Source of the DNA: Cryomorphaceae bacterium
GTDB lineage: Bacteria > Bacteroidota > Bacteroidia > Flavobacteriales_D > SKUL01
DNA length: 64,000 nt
NCBI GenBank assembly: GCA_007695365.1
Contig: REDV01000102.1
Location: forward strand, 1 to 64,000
Reading direction: 5' to 3'
The translations under genes were made by a program, and so were the position numbers. Position 1 is the first letter of the stretch, and every line of letters starts with the position of its first letter. The notes under the pieces are model-generated. The model was not told where the DNA came from. It did not search any database and saw only the letters and a list, made by a program, of their open reading frames with translations. Shown one piece after another: positions 9,466-16,468 of this stretch.

Positions 9466-9473
9466 CAAAGGTA
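9466..9473 (-). promoter_or_regulatory. Promoter -7 box of moaA
   Basis: TACCTTTG on the minus strand, exact match to TAnnTTTG, with four bases (TGAT) before the ATG at 9461. If the start site lies 4-7 bases past the box, the mRNA begins at or next to the start codon. Confidence 0.55.
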
Positions 9474-9501
9474 ACCATTTCACCCGGCTACCCAGAGAAA
9501 C

Positions 9502-10041
9502 TCAGCGGTTAATGGGAACCGTAACCCTTGTTCTATCCCAGTTTAAGGTGAGTTGCGGTTCGGGTTCGTTATGTAACTCAATGCTGAGTTCTTCAGTGGT
9601 TTCCGGAAGGGTTTCAGCAGGCACTTCAATGCGCACTGCATCGAAAGCCGGATTGTGCGGAGCTTTTGAATTGAGTTTGGCTCCCCACCATGCTATCCTG
9701 GAGTTGAAGATGATGGTCCACTTGTCTTCTCCCGGAATGGTAAAAAGTGCATAACGACCGGCGGGCAAGGTGGTTCCGCCTACCACCATTGGGCACGAAG
9801 ACTCTATGGTGGTGCTCTCATTGGCCCCTGTGCGCCACACCTCACCGAAAGGGACAAGATGACCGAAAACTTTCCGTCCGCGTTTGCGTGGAGAACTATA
9901 TCGCACCACAACCATTCCGCAAGGAGCTTCCAATTGCGAAATTGCAGTTGGACTCACGGCGCGCATCTTACGAATCGCATAGAGTAGCAGAAGAGTGACC
10001 ACCGCAATGGAAGTAATAATAATCAGGGCGGAAGTTGACAT
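9502..10041 (-). CDS. Membrane-anchored DUF2911 protein
   Basis: 179 residues from the ATG at 10041; an in-frame GTG at 10080 would add 13 residues and is less likely. Residues 4-24 are a hydrophobic anchor (ALIIITSIAVVTLLLLYAI). The rest is a DUF2911 domain with the conserved SSPRKRGRKVFG, LVPFGEVWRTGANE and PAGRYALF motifs. DUF2911 proteins are common periplasmic or secreted proteins of Bacteroidota with no known activity. Downstream is moaA (40 bp away, same strand). Confidence 0.85.
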   Translation of the reverse strand: MSTSALIIITSIAVVTLLLLYAIRKMRAVSPTAISQLEAPCGMVVVRYSSPRKRGRKVFGHLVPFGEVWRTGANESTTIESSCPMVVGGTTLPAGRYALFTIPGEDKWTIIFNSRIAWWGAKLNSKAPHNPAFDAVRIEVPAETLPETTEELSIELHNEPEPQLTLNWDRTRVTVPINR

Positions 10042-10137
10042 TCGGAAAAACAGTTTGGTTCGACAATACAGAGAAACCACCGTACTGCCTTAAAGTTTAA
10101 CCCAACTTATGCAATAGGAGGAGTTGTAAACTCCGAA

Positions 10138-10201
10138 CTACCTGCCTGCCGGTTTACCTGCCGGAGGCATGGTAGGCGGGCCTGCCCGCCGGCAGGCGGG
10201 G
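10138..10201. repeat. GC-rich imperfect palindromic repeat
   Basis: A 60-base block built from variants of CCTGCCGG and GGCAGG, in clear contrast to the AT-rich sequence around it. The last part forms a perfect 6-bp stem (CCCGCC at 10185-10190, GGCGGG at 10195-10200) with a GGCA loop. It resembles the dispersed, non-coding palindromes (REP-like) that recur between genes in Bacteroidota genomes. Whether it recurs in this genome cannot be checked inside this window. Confidence 0.55.
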
Positions 10202-10227
10202 AGAATCACTTTATCAGTGCAGCGAAG

Positions 10228-10252
10228 CACTTGTACTGAGCCTGCCGAAGTG
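10228..10252. repeat. REP-like element of the 'ACTGAGCCTGCCGAAGT' type
   Basis: The 25-base sequence has CACTT/AAGTG ends flanking a core that reads GTACTGAGCCTGCCG. I recognise this core (TACTGAGC-TGTCGAAGT and its complement CTTCGACA-GCTCAGTA) as a short element dispersed in many bacterial genomes, especially Bacteroidota. It lies 27 bp right of the GC-rich palindrome in the same intergenic region. Together they make up most of the recognisable content of the 438-bp gap 10042-10479; the remainder (10253-10410) shows nothing I can assign. Confidence 0.5.
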
Positions 10253-10436
10253 AGCTGTAAAAGATTGATTATCTGTATCGAATATGCTATGAGCGGTGCT
10301 TATTGCACATTTTGGGTTTAACACGGACTGTAGTTTTTAAATGCACCTTCTTTGAACTTAGCAGCCTTCAATATATGATCGTGTTGAACTTTCCTCAAAA
10401 AAAGCATGTTTTGACATCAGTTAACAGAAACATTAG

Positions 10437-10465
10437 TTGACAAACGAAACCATCATGTAAATTTG
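10437..10465 (+). promoter_or_regulatory. Promoter of the MarR-efflux operon, with nearby TTRACA repeats
   Basis: TTG at 10437-10439, an 18-bp spacer and TAAATTTG at 10458-10465 match the Bacteroidota promoter (TTG, about 19 bp, TAnnTTTG). The start codon follows 14 bp after the -7 box. Three copies of TTGACA/TTAACA lie at 10411, 10421 and 10437, the last overlapping the -33 TTG. They could be binding half-sites for the MarR protein encoded by the first gene, which would make the operon autoregulated; this is inference. Confidence 0.6.
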
Positions 10466-10479
10466 CAGCTCAACTTTTC

Positions 10480-10968
10480 ATGATGAAAGAAACATTTTAT
10501 CCGCTTGGTAAGTCGTTCGCGCTCATTACCAAAGCATACATAGGAGCCATTTCTTCCCGGCTCAGCCACCTCGATATTGAACGACACTTTTACCTCCTGT
10601 ACCGCATCGGCACCGCTACGGAGCCTCTTACTCAAAAAGATCTGGGCGAAATCATCAACCAGGATAAAAGTGCCATGGTGCGCATTATTGACTACCTCAG
10701 TGACTATGGATACGTGCGCCGCAAGCAGAATGCCGAAGACAGGCGAGAATATTTCATAGTTCTGACACCCAAAGGCGAACAAGTCATCCCGGAAATCAAA
10801 GCCGCATTTAGTTTTGTGGACGATGCAGCCCTGCAAAGCCTCAACAGTGAAGACCGCGCCTGTCTCGATAAAGTCCTGCAATCGGTATACGAAAACCTGA
10901 ATCGACTTCCGGCACAGGATGTAAAGCTTGATTACAAAAAATCTTCACTTTCATCTTCCAATTCATGA
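10480..10968 (+). CDS. MarR family transcriptional regulator
   Basis: 162 residues. A winged-helix core lies at about residues 30-110: KDLGEIINQDKSAMVRIIDYL is the recognition region (about 56-76), and the wing reads YVRRKQNAEDRREYFIVLTPKG. The ADRREY segment is diagnostic for MarR. It probably represses, and responds to ligands of, the efflux genes that follow: it overlaps the adaptor gene by 4 bp and shares its promoter. Two adjacent ATG codons (10480, 10483) are both possible starts. Confidence 0.93.
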   Translation: MMKETFYPLGKSFALITKAYIGAISSRLSHLDIERHFYLLYRIGTATEPLTQKDLGEIINQDKSAMVRIIDYLSDYGYVRRKQNAEDRREYFIVLTPKGEQVIPEIKAAFSFVDDAALQSLNSEDRACLDKVLQSVYENLNRLPAQDVKLDYKKSSLSSSNS

Positions 10969-12029
10969 TAAAGCGAGTTTTAATGCCCGTTGCAAGTGCG
11001 CTACTCGGATGGTCAGCAATGACCTCATGTGAGTCAGGAGGTGCTGAAAGCCAGAAATCAGGCCCTGCGGGTGCTGGGGCAATTACCGCTGAGGTGATAG
11101 TGGTAAAGCCCGAAATGCTGGAGCGAAAAATCAACGTTACCGGCACTATTCTGGCCAACGAAGAGGTGGTGTTGAGAAGCGAAACCGCAGGCCGGCTTCA
11201 AAAACTGAACTTCCGCGAAGGAAGCGTCGTGCATCGCGGAACTCTGCTTGCCAAGATTAACGATCGCGATTTACAAGCGAGCTTGAGGGCTTTACAATTG
11301 CAAGATAGCCTGCTTACCCGTGAAGAGCAGCGCAAAAAACGGCTTCTCGAAATCAAAGCAATCAGTGCAGAGGAGTACGATCAGGTGCAAACCATGCTGC
11401 AAACCAACAGGGCAGAGCAGGAGGTGGTTCGTGCGCAGATCGAACGCACGGAAGTGATTGCTCCGTTTACAGGAGTAGTTGGGTTGCGACGCGTAAGCGA
11501 AGGAGCCATGATGGACACCAATGCAGAACTGGCCACCCTCAAGCAACTCGACCCTGTTAAAATTGAGTTTGCCGTTCCTGAGCGATACCGCGCACATTTG
11601 AAAGCGGGTACACCTGTTTCTTTCTCCGTAACAGGCGTAGATAGTGTTTTTGCCGCCGAAGTATATGCCGTTGAGGCTATGATTGATGCCGGAACCCGCA
11701 CAGCCACTGTTAGAGCACTTTGTCCGAATCCGGATTACTTGCTTTTTCCCGGAGCCTTTGCCCGTGTTGAAATCAAACTCGAGAGCATCAACAACGCGCT
11801 GCTCGTACCCGCCGAAGCCATTGTGCAACAGATGACCACCAAAAACGTGTTTGTTATTGAAAACGGAAAAGCGGTTTCCAGGGAGGTAACCACCGACATT
11901 CGCACCGATAGCCGCACACAAATCGTTTCGGGCATCGCTCCCGGCGATAGTTTGGCCGTAACCGGTCTTCTGCAACTCCGCAATGGCATTCGCGTGAGGG
12001 CTATTGAACCTACCACTTCCGATTCCTGA
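10965..12029 (+). CDS. RND efflux periplasmic adaptor lipoprotein (AcrA/MexA family)
   Basis: 354 residues. Lipobox MTSC at about residues 18-21 anchors it in a membrane. A barrel-sandwich (lipoyl) half-motif is at about 55-90 (GTILANEEVVLRSETAGRL), then an alpha hairpin (about 95-150), the second lipoyl half (VIAPFTGVVGLRRVSEG), a beta-barrel (about 190-265) and a membrane-proximal domain. It links the inner-membrane RND pump to the outer-membrane channel. The start overlaps the marR stop by 4 bp and the pump gene begins 5 bp downstream. Confidence 0.95.
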   Translation: MIKRVLMPVASALLGWSAMTSCESGGAESQKSGPAGAGAITAEVIVVKPEMLERKINVTGTILANEEVVLRSETAGRLQKLNFREGSVVHRGTLLAKINDRDLQASLRALQLQDSLLTREEQRKKRLLEIKAISAEEYDQVQTMLQTNRAEQEVVRAQIERTEVIAPFTGVVGLRRVSEGAMMDTNAELATLKQLDPVKIEFAVPERYRAHLKAGTPVSFSVTGVDSVFAAEVYAVEAMIDAGTRTATVRALCPNPDYLLFPGAFARVEIKLESINNALLVPAEAIVQQMTTKNVFVIENGKAVSREVTTDIRTDSRTQIVSGIAPGDSLAVTGLLQLRNGIRVRAIEPTTSDS

Positions 12030-12034
12030 GCGAA

Positions 12035-15000
12035 ATGAACACCAACCTCTCAGCGATTTTCATCAACCGTCCGGTTTTAACCACAGTGCTATCCATTGTG
12101 ATTGTGGTATTTGGTGTGATAGGTTACACCTACCTGGGGGTGCGCGAGTTCCCCAATGTTGATCCGCCCATTGTAACCGTAACTACCAATTACGTGGGAG
12201 CCAACGCCGACGTCATGGAGTCGCAAATCACTGAAGTGCTTGAAGAGCGCATCAATGGAATTGCCGGAATTGAATCCATCTCTTCTATCAGCACCGATGG
12301 CAGGAGCACCATCACAGTTGAGTTTTCGCTCGAAATCGACATGGAAGCCGCGGCCAACGATGTGCGCGACAGGGTGTCGGGAGCTACCCGTCTGCTTCCA
12401 CCCGATGTAGATCCGCCCATTGTGCAAAAGGCCGATGCCGATGCATTTCCCATACTTTCAATGACCATCTCCAGCCCGAATCGCTCGCTGCTGGAGTTAA
12501 GTGATATCGCCACCAATCTTTTCAAGGAGAGACTTCAAACCATACCGGGCGTGAGCTTTATCAATATTTGGGGAGAGAAAAAGTACGCCATGAAGCTGCA
12601 GCTCGATCCTGCGCGGCTTGCATCTTACGGTTTAACTCCTCTTGATGTTCGCACGGCGCTAAACCGCGAGAACGTTGAGCTGCCGTCAGGACGAATTGAA
12701 GGCTATACCCAGGAGCTGATTATCCGCACCGACGGCCGACTGGTCACCCCCGACGAATTTGATGATCTTATCATTCGCGAGGAGAACGGTGCGGTAGTGC
12801 GCTTGCGCGATGTTGGAAAGGCCAACCTTTTACCCGAGGCCGAACGAACCCTTTTGCGCGGTGACTATACCTATCCGCAGGTGGCAGTGGCCCTGTCGCC
12901 GCAACAGGGAGCCAACCATATTGAAATTGCCGACGAGTTTGAGCGCCGCGTGGAACAAATCAAGAAAGAGGCACCCGATGACCTGAATTATAACATGGTG
13001 ATTGACAGCACGGCTCCTATACGAAAGGCGCTGCGCGAAGTGCGCGATACTATTTTGCTGGCCTTCGGGTTGGTGGTACTTGTGATTTTCTTCTTTCTGC
13101 GAAACTGGAGAACCACCCTTATCCCCGTTATTACCATCCCTATCTCGCTGATTGGAGGGTTTTTTGTGATGTACGTGATGGGCTATACCATCAACATTCT
13201 TACTTTGTTGGGAATTGTACTCGCCACAGGCCTTGTAGTTGACGACGCCATTGTGGTGATGGAAAACATCTACGCTAAAATAGAGAAGGGGCTTGACTCC
13301 CTTGAGGCCGGCTACAAAGGCACACAGGAAATTGTTTTTGCGGTGATTTCAACGACTATTACATTGATTGCGGTGTTTTTGCCCATTATTTTTCTCGAAG
13401 GACTTACCGGCAGGCTCTTCCGCGAATTTGGAATTGTGGTGGCCGGTGCGGTTATTATTTCGTCGGTGGTATCACTCACGCTCACACCCATGATGAGCAG
13501 CCGGTTTCTGAAGCAATCCAAAACGCAAGGTGCTTTCTTTCAATGGTCAGAGAAACATTTCAACAATTTGGGCTCGGCCTATGAGCGCTCGCTCAAGCGA
13601 TTTATGAACGTGCGTTGGGTGGCTATTCCGGTGATGATCATCTCGTTGGGACTTGTGTTTTGGGTGGGAAGTAAAATTCCGTCGGAACTTGCCCCGCTCG
13701 AAGATAAAAGTGCCCTCGTTATCAATGCCACTGCGCCTGAAGGGGTTTCTTTTGACAGGATGGACACCTTTATGAAGCAAGTGATGCGCGTGTTAGACGA
13801 CCGTCCGGAGAAAATGACAGCACTCACCGTAACATCGCCCAGTTTTGGATCGAGTACCGCTGCCAACACTGGCTTTGCCCGGGTGCGTCTCACGGAGCCT
13901 GAAGACCGCGAAAAATCGCAGCAGCAAGTGGCAGACGAGTTGAGTGAAGTTCTGCGCGACATGACCTTTGCACGCACCTTTGTATCGCAACAGCAAACCA
14001 TTGGTGGAGATAGACGAGGGGGTCTGCCCGTGCAGTACGTTCTGCAAGGCTCAACTTTTGAAAAGCTAAAGGAAACCGTCCCCGAATTTATGGAAGCGGT
14101 ACGCAACAGTGATAAATTCAGCGTGTCCGATCTGAACCTCAAGTTCAACAAGCCCGAACTGAATGTGCGCATTGATCGCGACCGTGCCCGCGCCCTGGGG
14201 GTTACCGTGTCGGATGTAGCCGAAACCCTGCAATTGCTTTTTTCGGGCCAGCGTTTTGGGTACTTTATCATGAATGGCAAGCAATATCAGGTAATTGGAG
14301 AGGCTACACGCGCCAATCGAAACGAGCCACTCGACCTTCAGTCTGTGTACGTTCGCAATGAGCACGGCGGTCAGGTTCAGCTCGACAATGTGGTGGAGCT
14401 TTACGAAGAAACGGCCCCGCCACAACTGTTTCGCTACAATCGATTTGCCTCTGCTACGGTTTCGGCCAATCCGGCGAGTGGAGTATCATTGGGCGAGGCC
14501 ATTGACGAGATGGATCGTATTGCGGCAGCAGTGCTTGATGATACCTTCCGAACCACATTGGCAGGAACATCCAAGGAGTTCAAGGAGAGCTCCAACAGCC
14601 TGGTGTTTGCATTTTTGCTTTCGCTGGTGCTTGTATATCTCGTTCTTGCCGCTCAGTTCGAAAGTTTTGTTGACCCTTTGATTATTATGTTCACCGTACC
14701 GCTTGCTATGACGGGAGCGGTATTGGTATTGTTCCTTTTTGGTCAGACGCTTAACATTTTCAGCCAGATTGGAATCATCGTCCTCACCGGAATTGTAACC
14801 AAAAATGGAATTTTGATTGTGGAGTTTGCCAACCAGATTCAGGCGCGGGGCAAATCCGTAACTGAATCGGCTGTGGAAGCTGCCGGTTTGCGTTTTCGCC
14901 CTATTCTGATGACCAGCATGGCAACAGTACTTGGAGTACTCCCCATTGCGCTGGCGCTTGGTGCTGCCTCAACCAGTAGGGCTCCCATGGGCATGGCCAT

Positions 15001-16423
15001 CATCGGAGGACTACTCTTTTCGCTTGTACTTACCTTGTATGTTATTCCGGCCCTTTACAGCATGTTGTCGCGTAAATCACTGCGCCAGCTCAAACTGAAG
15101 AACGCGGCCTTCGGAGCTTTTGCAGGATTGCTGCTGCTAAGCAATTCGCTTCAGGCCCAAACCTCTGAGAATGCCGAAACGCTCACTTTGGCCGAAGCCG
15201 TGGCCATCGCGTTAGAAAAAAACCATCAGATTGTAATGGCCCGCTCTCAGGCAGACATTGCCGCCAACAACAATACCTTGGGCAACGCGGGTTTCCTTCC
15301 CACTATTGACTTAGGGGCGACTGCTGACGCTGCGAGCACGGATATTCGCCTTGTGTTTTTCGATGGAAGGTCACAGGAAGCAACAGGTGCAGCCTCGAGT
15401 GGATTTGCTACCAACGCCATGCTCAATTGGACCATTTTTGACGGTACGCGCATGTTTGTAACCAAAAACAAACTGGCAGAGTGGGAGATAGAAGGGGAGA
15501 TGCAGGCGCGCGCAGCGGTTGAGCAAATGGTGGCTAACGTAGCGGTTGCCTTTTACACTGTGCTTCAGATCGAAAAACAGGTTCGTGTGATTGAAGAGGC
15601 ATTGCAACTTTCTGAACAACGCGTGGCTATTGCCGCTGAGCGCGAGAAAATCGGTTCCGGTTCTGAGCAGGCGCTGCTTCAGGCTAGAGTAGATCAGAAC
15701 GCCGATAAGAGCAACCTGCTTCAGCAGCGCATGGCCCTGAAACGCGCACGTGCCGACCTCAATACTATGCTTGCCCGCAATCCCGACCTGCCTGTTAAGG
15801 TAGAAGGTAACATTGAACTTCCCGAAATGGCTCCTTATGGAGATTTGCTTGGCAGTATGGAGCAACAAAACCCGGAATTACACGCAGCCAGGTCATCCTT
15901 GCGTGCCACCGAGCACGAGGTTGCAGAGGCGCGCAGCTACTACAGTCCGCAGGTGGGGGTGTTTGCCAATTACCAGTTTAACCAGGCTCGCAATGAGGTA
16001 GGTATTTTGCAAAGCAACCGCAGTTTGGGCCCTTCCTATGGAATTACGGCTACATTTAACATTTTCAATGGCTTCAATACCCGCCGCGAGGTGCAGAATA
16101 AAAAACTGGAGCTGATTGCCGGGCAGGCGGCTTACGAGTTACGTCAGCTTGAATTGCAACATTCCCTTTATACTGCTTACAGCGATTATGTGCACAACCG
16201 CGAGTGGGTGGAGCTTGAATTTCAAAACGTTGATGTAGCAAGAAGCAATTTGGAAATCGCTATGAAAAGCTATGAGTGGGGCGGCATCAGTGATCTGGAA
16301 GTGCGCGAAGCACAGGTTGCACTGGTAGATGCCGAGGGCCGGCTACTCAGTGCGCAGTTTGCCGCCAAAGCCGCCGAGGTTGAGCTTTTTCGCCTTACGG
16401 GAGGACTGGGAGTGAGGGAGTAG
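12035..16423 (+). CDS. Fused RND efflux pump (HAE1/AcrB type) and TolC family outer-membrane channel
   Basis: 1462 residues in one uninterrupted frame. Residues 1-1015 are an AcrB-like pump: first helix at about 13-30, large periplasmic loops, and proton-relay residues Asp403-Asp404 (GLVVDDAIVV) and Lys923 (GIVTKNGIL). After the twelfth helix the chain reads basic residues, then a hydrophobic stretch (1024-1035) and SNSLQAQ (1036-1042), which is a textbook signal peptide with a cleavage site near 1042. Residues 1050-1462 are a TolC-type channel protein (LAEAVAIALEKNHQIVMARSQ, then GxFNIFNGF-type strand). RND C-termini are cytoplasmic, so the internal signal would be needed to export the TolC part; cleavage would yield two proteins. 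With marR and the adaptor this is a complete tripartite efflux system for lipophilic drugs or detergents. Confidence 0.93.
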   Translation: MNTNLSAIFINRPVLTTVLSIVIVVFGVIGYTYLGVREFPNVDPPIVTVTTNYVGANADVMESQITEVLEERINGIAGIESISSISTDGRSTITVEFSLEIDMEAAANDVRDRVSGATRLLPPDVDPPIVQKADADAFPILSMTISSPNRSLLELSDIATNLFKERLQTIPGVSFINIWGEKKYAMKLQLDPARLASYGLTPLDVRTALNRENVELPSGRIEGYTQELIIRTDGRLVTPDEFDDLIIREENGAVVRLRDVGKANLLPEAERTLLRGDYTYPQVAVALSPQQGANHIEIADEFERRVEQIKKEAPDDLNYNMVIDSTAPIRKALREVRDTILLAFGLVVLVIFFFLRNWRTTLIPVITIPISLIGGFFVMYVMGYTINILTLLGIVLATGLVVDDAIVVMENIYAKIEKGLDSLEAGYKGTQEIVFAVISTTITLIAVFLPIIFLEGLTGRLFREFGIVVAGAVIISSVVSLTLTPMMSSRFLKQSKTQGAFFQWSEKHFNNLGSAYERSLKRFMNVRWVAIPVMIISLGLVFWVGSKIPSELAPLEDKSALVINATAPEGVSFDRMDTFMKQVMRVLDDRPEKMTALTVTSPSFGSSTAANTGFARVRLTEPEDREKSQQQVADELSEVLRDMTFARTFVSQQQTIGGDRRGGLPVQYVLQGSTFEKLKETVPEFMEAVRNSDKFSVSDLNLKFNKPELNVRIDRDRARALGVTVSDVAETLQLLFSGQRFGYFIMNGKQYQVIGEATRANRNEPLDLQSVYVRNEHGGQVQLDNVVELYEETAPPQLFRYNRFASATVSANPASGVSLGEAIDEMDRIAAAVLDDTFRTTLAGTSKEFKESSNSLVFAFLLSLVLVYLVLAAQFESFVDPLIIMFTVPLAMTGAVLVLFLFGQTLNIFSQIGIIVLTGIVTKNGILIVEFANQIQARGKSVTESAVEAAGLRFRPILMTSMATVLGVLPIALALGAASTSRAPMGMAIIGGLLFSLVLTLYVIPALYSMLSRKSLRQLKLKNAAFGAFAGLLLLSNSLQAQTSENAETLTLAEAVAIALEKNHQIVMARSQADIAANNNTLGNAGFLPTIDLGATADAASTDIRLVFFDGRSQEATGAASSGFATNAMLNWTIFDGTRMFVTKNKLAEWEIEGEMQARAAVEQMVANVAVAFYTVLQIEKQVRVIEEALQLSEQRVAIAAEREKIGSGSEQALLQARVDQNADKSNLLQQRMALKRARADLNTMLARNPDLPVKVEGNIELPEMAPYGDLLGSMEQQNPELHAARSSLRATEHEVAEARSYYSPQVGVFANYQFNQARNEVGILQSNRSLGPSYGITATFNIFNGFNTRREVQNKKLELIAGQAAYELRQLELQHSLYTAYSDYVHNREWVELEFQNVDVARSNLEIAMKSYEWGGISDLEVREAQVALVDAEGRLLSAQFAAKAAEVELFRLTGGLGVRE

Positions 16424-16468
16424 TCCGATGAATTGCTGGTGCCGGCTTTCGTTTTGTGGCTACTGATC

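Noticed and set aside
10138-10201. GC-rich block considered as the end of an insertion sequence
   Set aside because: No transposase, no target duplication and no matching second end nearby. A REP-like repeat is the simpler reading.
15000-15200. Fusion of pump and channel considered as a lost stop codon or assembly error
   Set aside because: The frame runs through unbroken, the junction contains a coherent signal peptide, and such fusions are seen for related pumps. A sequencing error would have to remove both a stop and a start.
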